Source: Hyphomicrobiales bacterium
GTDB lineage: Bacteria > Pseudomonadota > Alphaproteobacteria > Rhizobiales > Rhizobiaceae
Assembly (NCBI GenBank): GCA_900473175.1
Contig: UCKM01000013.1
Location: 103,914 to 151,796, forward strand
Length of the DNA stretch: 47,883 bases
Reading direction: 5' to 3'
Numbering within the stretch: the stretch's first letter is position 1; every line of letters begins with the position of its first letter. Made by a program: the position numbers and the translations under genes. The notes below the pieces were generated by a model, which searched no databases, had not been told where the DNA came from, and worked only from the letters and a program-made list of their open reading frames with translations. Below, in pieces: positions 1 to 8,300 of this stretch.

Positions 1-17
1 GAGCCTGTCGAACCACG
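1..17 (-). repeat. dispersed 17-bp repeat, copy 1
   Basis: The first 17 bases are the exact reverse complement of 21812-21828. Similarity continues more loosely on one side, with a shared TTGCA and a nearby GCAT. This looks like a short dispersed intergenic repeat at a gene 3' end. The copy is cut by the window edge, so its full extent is unknown. Confidence 0.55.
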
Positions 18-71
18 CAAAATGCCCTTGCAAACATCATGATGACTGGAGGCTAACAATGTTCACGCGTC

Positions 72-1499
72 TCATACATTAAGGAGCAAGAATTCACGCT
101 CCCACGGGCTGATGACCTCCATGAAGGTCTCGAACTCGGCGCGCTTGATGGCGGCGTAGGTGATCACAAAGGACTCGCCGAGGAGGCTGATCAGCTCCTT
201 ATCCTGCTCGAACAGCAGTGTCGCCTCGATCAGGCCGCGCGGCAGTTCGATCAGGCTGTCATTGACGGTCGTCGAAGCCGGCGCATCGGGTTCGATCCTG
301 TTGTTCATGCCGATGAGGCCGCAGGCAAGCGATGCGGCAAGGGCAAGATAGGGATTGGCATCGGACGAGGGAATGCGGTTCTCGACGCGCCGTGCGGCCG
401 GATCGGAGCGTGGCACGCGGAATGCCGTGGTGCGGTTGTCGTAACCCCATTTGACATTGACGGGGGCGGAGGCAGCGGGCGTCAACCGCCGGTAGGAATT
501 CACATAGGGCGCGAACATGACCAGCGAGGCGGGGACATGCTTCTGCATACCGCCGATGAAATGGCGGAATGCCTCGCTTTCAGTACCGTCCGGATTGGAA
601 AACACATTGCGCCCGGTCTTCTTGTCGATGATCGACTGATGGATATGCATCGCCGATCCCGGCTGACCCTGGATGGGTTTCGCCATGAAGGTCGCATACA
701 TGTCGTGCTTCAGCGCTGCCTCGCGGATCGTGCGCTTGAACAGGAATACCTGGTCGGCGAGTTCGATTGGATCGCCATGGCGCAGGTTGATCTCGAGTTG
801 CGCGGCGCCTTCCTCGTGGATCAGCGTATCGATCTCCAGCCCCTGGCTTTCGGAGAAATGGTAGATGTCGTCGATGAGTTCGTCGAACTCATTCACGCCG
901 GCGATGGAATAGCCCTGACCGCCGCCAATGGCGCGGCCGGACCGTCCGACTGGAGGCGTCAGCGGATAGTCCGGATCCGGGTTCTTCCTGACGAGATAGA
1001 ATTCAATCTCAGGCGCAACGACCGGCCTCAGGCCCTTCCGGTTGTAGGCGGCGACGACTCGCTTCAACACGTTGCGAGGCGTGAATTCGACGGCCTGCCC
1101 GTCCTTGTTGACGAGATCGCAAATGACCTGCGCGGTCGGATCGCTTTCCCACGGCACTTCGGAAAGGGTCGATAGATCAGGCATCAGCTTCAGATCGCCG
1201 TCATCTTCGGGATAGGAGAAACCGTGGCCGTCTTCGGGATAGGATCCGGAAATCGTCGCCATGAACACTGCGGATGGCAGCGCCAGCGATGTATTCGACG
1301 TGAACTTCTTCGACGGCATCATCTTGCCGCGGGCTACCCCGGCCTGATCCGGCGTAATGCACTCGATGTCTTCGATATCCCGCCAGGCCAGCCATTCAGA
1401 AGCTTCGCGCCAGTTTTTGACACCGCGGGTCGCCTTTACATAAGCGGGCGTCCGCCGCCGGACGCGCGCGGGCTTTTTCTCAGGAGTTTCGGAAGGCAT
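72..1499 (-). CDS. glutamine synthetase family protein, probable gamma-glutamylputrescine synthetase
   Basis: A full-length glutamine-synthetase-fold ligase of about 475 residues. The C-terminal catalytic domain carries the ATP/metal segment GSAMHIHQS and the late motif RRVENRIPSSDANPY. The N-terminal part resembles the PuuA/GlnA3 branch more than ammonium-assimilating GlnA, which is recognisable by different N-terminal sequence and an adenylylation site. PuuA joins glutamate to putrescine in the cytoplasm as the first step of putrescine breakdown. The potFGHI importer 6 kb away fits that role, but the two are not in one operon. The ATG at 1499 is preferred over a TTG one codon upstream. The exact substrate (putrescine or another amine) cannot be read from sequence alone. 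Confidence 0.85.
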   Translation of the reverse strand: MPSETPEKKPARVRRRTPAYVKATRGVKNWREASEWLAWRDIEDIECITPDQAGVARGKMMPSKKFTSNTSLALPSAVFMATISGSYPEDGHGFSYPEDDGDLKLMPDLSTLSEVPWESDPTAQVICDLVNKDGQAVEFTPRNVLKRVVAAYNRKGLRPVVAPEIEFYLVRKNPDPDYPLTPPVGRSGRAIGGGQGYSIAGVNEFDELIDDIYHFSESQGLEIDTLIHEEGAAQLEINLRHGDPIELADQVFLFKRTIREAALKHDMYATFMAKPIQGQPGSAMHIHQSIIDKKTGRNVFSNPDGTESEAFRHFIGGMQKHVPASLVMFAPYVNSYRRLTPAASAPVNVKWGYDNRTTAFRVPRSDPAARRVENRIPSSDANPYLALAASLACGLIGMNNRIEPDAPASTTVNDSLIELPRGLIEATLLFEQDKELISLLGESFVITYAAIKRAEFETFMEVISPWEREFLLLNV

Positions 1500-1597
1500 C
1501 AATCACCAGAATTCGTTGCGATGGCAAAATGATAGAGCAAAATATGACAGGATGGGAGGCGTGGCGGCAGAAAATTGTGTGGGTGCCACGGCCTCTG

Positions 1598-1905
1598 TCA
1601 AAATTCGTCGGAGGGCGACAACGCGGCTTCAATGTCGCGACCGCCGTAGAATATGCCCAAGATCGTCACATGTGCTTCGACCATAAAGGCGACAGTTACG
1701 CGATGGCGGTATCCGACGATACGCAATCCGGGCCTCAAATCGTCACGTGATGCGGAAATGTTCTGAGGTTTTCGCAAAAGTCGACAATCGACTCGGTAAA
1801 CGCCTGAGCGATTGAAGGCGAGGCATTTTGTGCAATATATCGATAGATTGCGAAGTTCTGGGCTTCGGCCTCCGGCGAAAAAACAACTTCATACAGGCCT
1901 GTCAA
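1598..1905 (-). pseudogene. frameshifted ParE/RelE-family toxin
   Basis: Directly downstream of the antitoxin, a ParE-like reading frame starts at a TTG (1905) overlapping the antitoxin stop. It runs through YEVVFSPEAEAQNFAIY and reaches FPHH, then meets a stop a few codons on. The rest of the family sequence (RDDLRPGLR, then VTILGIFYGGRDIEAAL) continues in another frame to a stop at 1598-1600. ParE proteins normally have a few residues between FPH and the RDDLRPGLR segment, so a small deletion near 1745-1755 probably broke the gene. The two halves together have normal ParE length, about 100 residues. Unless this is a sequencing error, the toxin would be inactive: the C-terminal strand is lost. 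Confidence 0.8.
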
Positions 1906-2180
1906 CGGGTCTTGCCCGCAAGCCGGTGCTCGGCGTTTAAAGATGCGCGTATATCGGCAATCGATCGGCCCCGAGCGGGATTAGCAACGATGGCGTCATA
2001 AGCTGGTAACACCTCCGATTGAAGCCAATTTTCGACTGCCCTGTCCCGCGCAAGCAAGGCGCGCAATCCATCGCGAATGACTTCACTTTCGCTTGCATAC
2101 TCGCCCGATGCGACCTTGGTCTTAACCATTTGAGCCATCTCATTAGGGAGCGTAACGCTAAACTGCTGGGTACTACGCAT
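1902..2180 (-). CDS. parD: type II antitoxin, ParD/CopG family
   Basis: A 92-residue protein with an N-terminal ribbon-helix-helix segment (SVTLPNEMAQMV, then YASESEVIRDGLRAL), typical of ParD antitoxins. It binds DNA as a dimer and normally neutralises the ParE toxin through its C-terminal tail. The ATG at 2180 follows GGGAGA at a suitable distance. The toxin frame downstream overlaps its stop codon, as in active parDE operons, but the toxin is frameshifted. The antitoxin itself looks intact. An inverted repeat just upstream is a likely autoregulatory operator. Confidence 0.85.
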   Translation of the reverse strand: MRSTQQFSVTLPNEMAQMVKTKVASGEYASESEVIRDGLRALLARDRAVENWLQSEVLPAYDAIVANPARGRSIADIRASLNAEHRLAGKTR

Positions 2181-2199
2181 CAATGGTCTCCCGCGTGCA

Positions 2200-2226
2200 A
2201 TAGTGTTGAATAGGATTGAACACTAT
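2200..2226 (-). promoter_or_regulatory. candidate ParD operator
   Basis: Perfect 8-bp inverted repeat ATAGTGTT / AACACTAT with an 11-bp spacer, 20 bp upstream of the parD start. ParD-type RHH antitoxins bind short palindromes in their own promoters, so autoregulation is the natural reading. Binding is inferred. Confidence 0.5.
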
Positions 2227-2344
2227 CAGGGGCGCGATCTTTAGACCACCACCTTTTAAAGCCAACCGTCTCACGGATTGTCCGCATTCGTTACGAAACG
2301 GACCTTGCCTTCATCTTGCTCGCGAGTAATTTAGCCGAAAGACC

Positions 2345-2379
2345 AAAGCAAAACCGCCCGCAATTGCTTGCGAGCGGTT
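2345..2379 (-). terminator. rho-independent terminator after the aceA cluster
   Basis: A 12-bp stem (AACCGCCCGCAA / TTGCGAGCGGTT, one mismatch) with a TTGC loop. Read on the minus strand it is followed by TTTTGCTTT. It lies 50 bp past the 77-residue gene and would end the aceA transcript. Confidence 0.7.
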
Positions 2380-2430
2380 CTGCGCGCCGTGCTGGCTCCA
2401 GACCGAAGCCAGAGAAGGCCACGGCGCGGA

Positions 2431-2664
2431 TTATTGCCGGGTGACGACGACCGGAATAAGCAGGTCGCCCCAGTTGCCGTCGCCGCCATGGTGGCGGGCC
2501 GAGCGGACCAGTTCCACGGACACGCCGGCATCGACTGCCTTCATGACGGACTGGTTGAGGCGATGCAGGTCATTGGCGACCATGCGAATGACAGCCTGCT
2601 GGTCTGCATTCATGGCCGATGATTGCTCCTCGGCCCGTTCCTTTACGCGTGTCTGCGGTGCCAT
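2431..2664 (-). CDS. conserved small protein downstream of aceA
   Basis: A 77-residue protein, charged at the N-terminus and ending with a glycine/histidine stretch (RHHGGDGNWGD) and a hydrophobic tail (LLIPVVV). There is no signal peptide or membrane helix. The start follows an excellent AAGGAG site. It lies 98 bp downstream of aceA on the same strand and before a terminator, so co-transcription is likely. I recognise the arrangement as recurring after aceA in rhizobia, but know no function. The body is predicted largely helical. Confidence 0.75.
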   Translation of the reverse strand: MAPQTRVKERAEEQSSAMNADQQAVIRMVANDLHRLNQSVMKAVDAGVSVELVRSARHHGGDGNWGDLLIPVVVTRQ

Positions 2665-2692
2665 GATCTTCTCCTTGTTTTGGCGTTGCAGT

Positions 2693-2752
2693 GGATGATC
2701 GCCTGATCATCCGGACTGGCAAGGCGGCAGATGTGGGCCAGGCCGCCTTGCC
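2693..2752 (-). other. two tandem hairpins between aceA and the 77-residue gene
   Basis: Two perfect stem-loops lie back to back after the aceA stop: an 11-bp stem GGCAAGGCGGC / GCCGCCTTGCC (2718-2752) and an 8-bp stem GGATGATC / GATCATCC with a GCCT loop (2693-2712). Neither has a T-run on the minus strand, so they are more likely 3'-end stabilising or processing structures than terminators. Confidence 0.55.
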
Positions 2753-2762
2753 TGAGTGGTTG

Positions 2763-4052
2763 TTACTCGGCCGCCGGACGGAACTGCGCCGTCTCGGTCG
2801 ATTCCTTCATGGCCGTCGTCGAGGACTGGCCACCGGTGATCGCCAGCGAGACCGCATCGAAATAGCCGGTGCCGACTTCGCGCTGATGCTTGGTCGCCGT
2901 ATAGCCATTCACCTCGGCGGCGAATTCCGCTTCCTGCAGCTCCGAATAGGCCGACATCTGCCGCTCCTTGTAGCCGCGGGCGAGCTCGAACATGCCGAAG
3001 TTTAACTGGTGGAACCCGGCGAGGGTGATGAACTGGAACTTGTAGCCCATCGCCCCGAGCTCGCGCTGGAACTTCGCGATCGTCGCCTCGTCCAGATGTT
3101 TCTTCCAGTTGAAGGAAGGCGAGCAGTTATAAGCGAGCAGCTTGTCCGGATGCTCCTTGCGCACGCCCTCGGCAAAGCGCCTGGCCTGCTCAAGGTCCGG
3201 CTTCGAGGTCTCGCACCAGATGAGATCTGCATGCGGTGCATAGGCGATCGCCCGGGCAATGCATGACTCAAGGCCGTTCTTGACCTGGTAAAAGCCTTCC
3301 GTAGTCCGTCCGGCATCATAGTCGACGAATGGCCGGTCGCGCTCGTCAATATCCGAGGTCAAGAGCTTGGCGGCTTCCGCATCGGTACGGGCGATCACCA
3401 GCGTCGGCGTTCCCATGACGTCGGCGGCAAGCCGCGCGGCGTTGAGGTTACGGATATGCGCAGCCGTCGGGATCAGCACCTTACCGCCGAGATGGCCACA
3501 CTTCTTTTCCGAAGCGAGCTGGTCTTCGTAATGCACGCCCGCAGCGCCCGCCTCGATGAAGGCCTTCATGATCTCGAATGCATTGAGCGGCCCGCCGAAC
3601 CCGGCTTCAGCATCGGCAATGATCGGTGCGAACCAGGTCTCGACCGAAAGGCCCTTGCCCTCCGCCGTTTCGATCTGGTCGGCGCGCTGCAGCGTCTTGT
3701 TTATGCGCTTGGCCAGCTCCGGCGCGGCATTGGCCGGGTAGAGCGATTGGTCAGGATACATGGCTGAAGCTGTGTTTGCGTCGGCAGCAACCTGCCATCC
3801 GGAAAGATAAATCGCCTTGAGGCCTGCACGAACCATCTGCATTGCCTGATTGCCCGAGAGAGCGCCCAGCGCATTGACGAAACCATCTTCGTGGATGAGC
3901 TGCCAGAGCCGGTTGGCACCGTTTTCAGCGAGAGTATATTTGATCTGAACCGAGCCTCGCAGTCGCTGGACATCGTCAGGTGTATAGGGGCGTTCGATAC
4001 CATCATAGCGGCCCTCCGGTGCATTTGGTACGAGGTTGTAAAAATCAGTCAT
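2763..4052 (-). CDS. aceA: isocitrate lyase
   Basis: Cleaves isocitrate to succinate and glyoxylate, the entry step of the glyoxylate shunt for growth on acetate or fatty acids. The 429-residue protein has the catalytic KKCGH signature at about residues 183-187, the metal-binding DAEAGFGG segment at about 147-154, and the late NCSPSFNW motif. The ATG at 4052 sits 7 nt after GGAGAA. An upstream GTG at 4064 would add four residues but would overlap that site. Length and ends match the family. It is divergent from a ScfR-type regulator with AT-rich candidate operators between them. Confidence 0.97.
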   Translation of the reverse strand: MTDFYNLVPNAPEGRYDGIERPYTPDDVQRLRGSVQIKYTLAENGANRLWQLIHEDGFVNALGALSGNQAMQMVRAGLKAIYLSGWQVAADANTASAMYPDQSLYPANAAPELAKRINKTLQRADQIETAEGKGLSVETWFAPIIADAEAGFGGPLNAFEIMKAFIEAGAAGVHYEDQLASEKKCGHLGGKVLIPTAAHIRNLNAARLAADVMGTPTLVIARTDAEAAKLLTSDIDERDRPFVDYDAGRTTEGFYQVKNGLESCIARAIAYAPHADLIWCETSKPDLEQARRFAEGVRKEHPDKLLAYNCSPSFNWKKHLDEATIAKFQRELGAMGYKFQFITLAGFHQLNFGMFELARGYKERQMSAYSELQEAEFAAEVNGYTATKHQREVGTGYFDAVSLAITGGQSSTTAMKESTETAQFRPAAE

Positions 4053-4126
4053 TATCTTCTCCACAAAGAGTTTTATCCTGCCGCAGCCTGTGTGATAGGG
4101 AGTCTGACGACTGCGTTGATATGACT

Positions 4127-4247
4127 AAATTTACATTGCATCGCGAGATGATCCAGAAATATCGCTGTATTTTGCCGATTTATCGAGTTATGGTGTGAGG
4201 TGTTTGACAAATTGCTATTGTAAATTTGTAAATCTTGTCATAGCAAT
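4127..4247. promoter_or_regulatory. candidate operators in the aceA/scfR divergent region
   Basis: An AT-rich island in GC-rich surroundings. AAATTTACA at 4127-4135 recurs inverted as TGTAAATTT at 4219-4227, where it overlaps a direct repeat TGTAAAT-TTGTAAAT. A perfect inverted repeat ATTGCTAT (4211-4218) / ATAGCAAT (4240-4247) encloses the second site. These symmetric AT-rich elements are plausible sites for the divergently encoded regulator. The assignment is inference. Confidence 0.45.
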
Positions 4248-4335
4248 ATATCCAAGCCATATCTGTAATACGTTGTAAAAATTTTCGGAAAGGGCGCATC
4301 TTGGCACTGGATATCCTGGTTAATGGGCTGCCGCC

Positions 4336-4488
4336 GCTTTCCCTCCCCCTTGTGGGGAGGGTCGGCACGAAGTGCCGGGGAGGGGATCTTCCGGTTCTGA
4401 TAAATTCGGCCAGGAATTCGGCTTGCGCGCCCGCACAACCCCTCCCCGGACCTGCGGTCCGACCCTCCCCACAAGTGGGAGGGAAAGG
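4336..4488. repeat. palindromic intergenic repeat element, copy 1
   Basis: Two long GC-rich arms form an imperfect inverted repeat of about 150 bp. The left arm contains CCCTCCCCCTTGTGGGGAGG and the right arm its near-complement ending GTGGGAGGGAAAGG. Inside, GGCACGAAGTGCC and GGACCTGCGGTCC are further small palindromes. The element type resembles rhizobial intergenic mosaic repeats. Its right end reaches the ribosome-binding site of the next gene. Confidence 0.7.
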
Positions 4489-4496
4489 ACGCCGCC

Positions 4497-5939
4497 ATGG
4501 CTGAAGGCAAAATCTTCGCGGGGCCGCGCATCAGGCGTATTCGCAACGAGCGCGGTCTGACGCAGACGTCGATGGCCGAGGCGCTCGGTATTTCACCGTC
4601 CTACCTCAACCTCATCGAGCGCAACCAGCGGCCGCTGACTGTGCAGCTGCTTTTGAAACTCTCCGCCACCTACAAGATCGAGCTCGACACGCTGCAGCTG
4701 GAAACCGGCTCCTCCATGGCCGCGCTGAAAGAGGTCTTCTCTGATCCGCTGCTCAACGGCGAACTACCGGGCGATCAGGAATTGATCGAGATCAGCGATG
4801 CGGCGCCCAATGCCGCCGCCGGTGTGATCAAGCTCTATCGCGCCTATCGCGAACAATTGGAGCGGTTGTCGGACCTTTCCGATCTTCTTGCCCGCGACGG
4901 CCGCGCGCCGTCACTGTCGGCAGCGCGCTTGCCCTTGAGCGAAGTGCGTGATGTGCTGGAGCGCCGCGCCAACCATTTCCCGCGCATCGAGGGTGAGGTC
5001 GACAGCTTCATCAGCCTGATAAAGCCGGGCGACGAACTTCTCGCCGCGCTGAAGGCATGGCTGAAGAGCGAGCATGGCATATCGGTGCGGGTGCTGCCGG
5101 TCGCGACCATGCCGAACTGGCGCCGCCGCTACGACCGCCATTCGCAGCGCCTGTTCATCTCGGAACGGCTCTCGCCCTTCGACCAGCTGCGCGAGGTTGC
5201 CATGGAGGCGGCGCTGCTGCGCATGCAGGTGGTGATCGCGGCGGAAATCAAGGACTTGAAGCTCTCCACCGACGAAGCGCGACGCATTGCCCGTTTCGAA
5301 CTCGGCCGCTATGCGGCGCATGCGCTGATGATGCCGTATTCGGCATTTCAGACGGCGGCGGTGCGCGCTCGCTATGACATCGACGTCCTGCGCTCGCGCT
5401 TCAATGTCTCGTTCGAGCACGCAGGCAATCGCCTGACGACGTTGCAGAATGCCAACGGCATTGCATTTTTCATGCTCGAGGTCGACCACGCCGGCAACCG
5501 CTTCCGCAGGGCAGGGGCCTCGGGTTTCCCGCAATCGCGCTTCGGCGGCGACTGTCCAAAATTGCCCGTGCATTCCGCCTTTGCCCAACCGGGGCAGATC
5601 CTTGTCGAAGCCGTAGAAATGCTCGACGGCGCGGAATTCCTCACCATCGCCCGCACGCTGGAAGGTCCGCAAGGCGCCTTCAACGAACGCCCCCGCCGCA
5701 CGGCGATTCTCGTCGGCTGCGACATCGGCTTTGCCGATGAAACGGTCTATGGCAGCGCGCTTGGCAATCGCAGCATCAGCGCTGCGCCGCTCGGCAAGTT
5801 CGTCGGGATCACGCCGGTCGGCCCCGCCTGCCGCCTGTGCGAACGCGTCGCCTGCCTCTCGCGGGCCGAACCTCCAGTGACGCGCCCGCTCGGCCTTGAT
5901 GAAATGGTGACGGGCCTGAGCGCGTTCGATTTTCAGTGA
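4497..5939 (+). CDS. XRE-family regulator of the ScfR/RamB type
   Basis: A 480-residue regulator with an N-terminal XRE helix-turn-helix (about residues 8-62, including LTQTSMAEALGISPSYLNLIE), a central IrrE-like domain and a C-terminal DUF2083-like cysteine-bearing domain (CRLCERVACLSR near 460). The family senses short-chain acyl-CoA state; RamB and ScfR control isocitrate lyase and propionate or acetate genes in actinobacteria and alphaproteobacteria. The divergent aceA makes that target likely. The IrrE-like region shows REVAMEAALL where metalloprotease relatives have HExxH, so it is probably non-catalytic. The start ATG lies just downstream of a GGGAGGGAAAGGA segment contributed by the repeat element. 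Confidence 0.88.
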   Translation: MAEGKIFAGPRIRRIRNERGLTQTSMAEALGISPSYLNLIERNQRPLTVQLLLKLSATYKIELDTLQLETGSSMAALKEVFSDPLLNGELPGDQELIEISDAAPNAAAGVIKLYRAYREQLERLSDLSDLLARDGRAPSLSAARLPLSEVRDVLERRANHFPRIEGEVDSFISLIKPGDELLAALKAWLKSEHGISVRVLPVATMPNWRRRYDRHSQRLFISERLSPFDQLREVAMEAALLRMQVVIAAEIKDLKLSTDEARRIARFELGRYAAHALMMPYSAFQTAAVRARYDIDVLRSRFNVSFEHAGNRLTTLQNANGIAFFMLEVDHAGNRFRRAGASGFPQSRFGGDCPKLPVHSAFAQPGQILVEAVEMLDGAEFLTIARTLEGPQGAFNERPRRTAILVGCDIGFADETVYGSALGNRSISAAPLGKFVGITPVGPACRLCERVACLSRAEPPVTRPLGLDEMVTGLSAFDFQ

Positions 5940-6025
5940 GTGCTGCAAGAAGCATGCCGTGAAACCGACAATGACTGGTCGTTTTCGGGGCTTGACCCTT
6001 TGAAAAGGCTTGGCATTGTGCGCCC

Positions 6026-6961
6026 ATGAGCATCTCAGCCGTTCCACTACCCCCGGTAACCGGGCCCGAGCCCGCAAAGAGTTCCACAGAGGCCGCGGTG
6101 GGCTGCCTGTTCGTCGCTGGTTCAGCGATCGCCTGGAGCACCGGCGGCGCCTTGACGCGTTTTCTCGATGTCACGGACAACTGGACCGTCGTCTTCTGGC
6201 GTTCTTTCTTTGCGGGGCTGTTTCTCTTGTGCTTCATGCTGGTGCGTGATGGGCCACACGGCACCTTGCGCCTGTTTCGGAATATGGGCGTGGCCGGCCT
6301 CGGCGTTGCTGTCTGCTTCGCCACGGCCTCGTCCTGTTTCATCATTGCACTGTCCTATACGACCGTCGCCAATGTGTTGCTGCTGCAGGCTGGCGTACCG
6401 CTCTTTGCCGCGCTGATCTCATGGGTGCTGTTTCGCGAACGCGTGAGTGCCGCAACCTGGGTCGCCATCGCGGCGGTTATCGCGGGCGTCGGCGTCATGG
6501 TCTCGGACTCGCTCGACGGCGAGGTTTCGCCTACCGGCGACATGCTGGCGCTGCTGATCGCCATCGCGTTCGCCACAGCCACGGTGATCACGCGCCGCAA
6601 GGCGCATTTGCGCATGACACCGGCAGTCTTCCTCGGTACCGTCATCGCCGGCTGTGCCGCCTTTCTGATGGCTGGGCAATTGACAGCCAGCGCCAGCGAC
6701 TTCGTCCTGCTCTTTGCCCTTGGCGCAATCAATCTCGGCCTTGGCCTGGCACTTTTTGTCAGCGGCGCCCGGCTCATACCCGCGGCGCTGGCAGCATTGA
6801 TCGGAACGCTCGAGCCGGTCCTTGGGCCGGTCTGGGTATGGCTCCTGCACAATGAGGTTCCCGCGCCGCGCACGATCATCGGCGGCGCGATCATCCTCAT
6901 CGCCCTGCTCGTTCATCTCGGGTGGGAATACCGCCGCCAACGGCGAAATCGCCCCGCCTGA
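6026..6961 (+). CDS. EamA/DMT-family transporter
   Basis: A 311-residue inner-membrane protein with about ten hydrophobic helices arranged as two EamA repeats (roughly 30-155 and 170-300), the standard drug/metabolite transporter layout. The cytoplasmic end is basic (EYRRQRRNRP). Substrate is unknown; family members export amino acids, amines or sugars. It sits alone between the scfR-like gene and potF on the same strand, 180 bp before potF, so co-transcription with the putrescine importer is uncertain. Confidence 0.88.
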   Translation: MSISAVPLPPVTGPEPAKSSTEAAVGCLFVAGSAIAWSTGGALTRFLDVTDNWTVVFWRSFFAGLFLLCFMLVRDGPHGTLRLFRNMGVAGLGVAVCFATASSCFIIALSYTTVANVLLLQAGVPLFAALISWVLFRERVSAATWVAIAAVIAGVGVMVSDSLDGEVSPTGDMLALLIAIAFATATVITRRKAHLRMTPAVFLGTVIAGCAAFLMAGQLTASASDFVLLFALGAINLGLGLALFVSGARLIPAALAALIGTLEPVLGPVWVWLLHNEVPAPRTIIGGAIILIALLVHLGWEYRRQRRNRPA

Positions 6962-7140
6962 AACCCTAAGCGCAACAAGCTTTTCGGCCGCAGGGCACAA
7001 ATAAATCACGCTACCGCAAAATTCGGTGATCGATTGCCTCCAATCCAGTTGACGAAGTGATCGCAATCTAAAATGGTAGGCGCCACCACGGGAACACGGC
7101 AATGCCGTATCAAAGGCGTGCCGGCAGAATGGAGACATAA

Positions 7141-8232
7141 ATGGGTATAAAGACTGTTCTATTGACAGCCACGTTGGCGCTTGGACTTGCCAGCTCGGCC
7201 CTGGCCGCGGATCGTGTCGTCAATATCTATAACTGGTCGGACTATATCGATCCGGCGATTCTCGAAGATTTCACCAAGGAAACCGGTATCAAGGTCGTCT
7301 ACGACACATTCGATTCCAACGAAATCCTTGAAACCAAGCTGCTTGCCGGTGGCACCGGCTATGATGTCGTGGTTCCAACCGCCAACTTCCTGCAGCGCCA
7401 GATCGCTGCTGGCGTGTTCCAGAAGCTCGACAAGTCGAAGCTGCCGAACCTTTCCAATACCTGGGATGTGATCAACCAGCGCATCGCCACCTACGATCCC
7501 GGCAATGAATACTCCGTCGACTACATGTGGGGTACGACCGGCCTCGGCTATAATGCCGACAAGATGAAGGCCATTCTCGGCTCCGACGCGAAGCCGACCT
7601 GGGACGTTTTGTTCAAGCCCGAGGTGGCGGCGAAGTTCAAGGATTGCGGCATCCACATCCTCGATTCTGCTTCCGATGTCATGCCGTCGGCGCTGGCTTA
7701 TCTCGGCCTCAATCCTGACAGCAAGAACCCGGACGAACTCGCCAAGGCCGGCGCCCTGCTTGAGTCGATCCGCCCCTATGTGCGCAAGTTCCACTCGTCC
7801 GAATATATCAACGCGCTTGCCAATGGCGACATTTGCCTGGCGCTCGGCTATTCGGGCGATATTCTCCAGGCCAAGACCCGCGCCGAGGAAGCCAAAGCCG
7901 GCGTGAACGTGGCCTACGCAATCCCGAGCACGGGTGCCCAGATGTGGTTCGACCTGATGGCCATTCCGACCGATGCGCCGCACGTCGCAGAAGCGCATGA
8001 GTTCATCAACTACATGCTCAAGCCGGAAGTTGCTGCAAAGGCCTCGGACTTCGTTTCCTACGCCAACGGCAACAAGGCGTCGCAAGCGCTGATGGACAAG
8101 GCTGTCTTTGAGAACCCGGAAGTCTATCCGGATGAAGCAACGCTGAAAAAACTGTTTACTGTCACGCCCTATGACACGAAAACCCAGCGCATCGTCACAC
8201 GGCTCTGGACCAAAGTGGTCACAGGCCAGTAA
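7141..8232 (+). CDS. potF: putrescine ABC transporter, periplasmic binding protein
   Basis: A 363-residue binding protein with a signal peptide cleaved near residue 22 (ALA-A). The mature start VVNIYNWSDYIDP is the hallmark of PotF/PotD polyamine-binding proteins, and later residues such as YMWGTTGLGYN match the ligand site region. It captures putrescine in the periplasm and delivers it to PotGHI. It is first in the operon and separated from potG by a strong hairpin, which would favour higher expression of the binding protein than of the membrane parts. Discrimination between putrescine and spermidine is inferred from the PotFGHI-type gene set. Confidence 0.93.
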   Translation: MGIKTVLLTATLALGLASSALAADRVVNIYNWSDYIDPAILEDFTKETGIKVVYDTFDSNEILETKLLAGGTGYDVVVPTANFLQRQIAAGVFQKLDKSKLPNLSNTWDVINQRIATYDPGNEYSVDYMWGTTGLGYNADKMKAILGSDAKPTWDVLFKPEVAAKFKDCGIHILDSASDVMPSALAYLGLNPDSKNPDELAKAGALLESIRPYVRKFHSSEYINALANGDICLALGYSGDILQAKTRAEEAKAGVNVAYAIPSTGAQMWFDLMAIPTDAPHVAEAHEFINYMLKPEVAAKASDFVSYANGNKASQALMDKAVFENPEVYPDEATLKKLFTVTPYDTKTQRIVTRLWTKVVTGQ

Positions 8233-8239
8233 CACTCCA

Positions 8240-8270
8240 AAAAACCCCGGCAACCTTTGCCGGGGTTTTT
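8240..8270 (+). terminator. attenuator/terminator between potF and potG
   Basis: A 13-bp perfect stem (AAAACCCCGGCAA / TTGCCGGGGTTTT) with a CCT loop, followed by TTTTT. It lies 8 bp after the potF stop and before potG. Partial read-through would give a polar drop in downstream expression, or it stabilises the potF message. Confidence 0.8.
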
Positions 8271-8300
8271 CACGTAATGAATGGAAATGCCGGGGCAAAC

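Noticed and set aside
537-1175. 212-codon plus-strand frame opposite the glutamine synthetase gene
   Set aside because: It lies antisense inside a clear gene, with an Arg/Asp/Val-biased composition and no family resemblance; long antisense frames are common in GC-rich DNA.
1529-1750. 73-codon plus-strand frame after the glutamine synthetase gene
   Set aside because: It overlaps the minus-strand frameshifted toxin, whose family resemblance is clear; the plus frame resembles nothing.
4911-6077. 388-codon minus-strand frame opposite the ScfR-like gene
   Set aside because: Antisense shadow with repetitive Arg/Ala/His composition and no family resemblance.
7040-7090. TTGACG and AT-rich hexamers upstream of potF as a promoter
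   Set aside because: No spacing between them gives a convincing -10 box.
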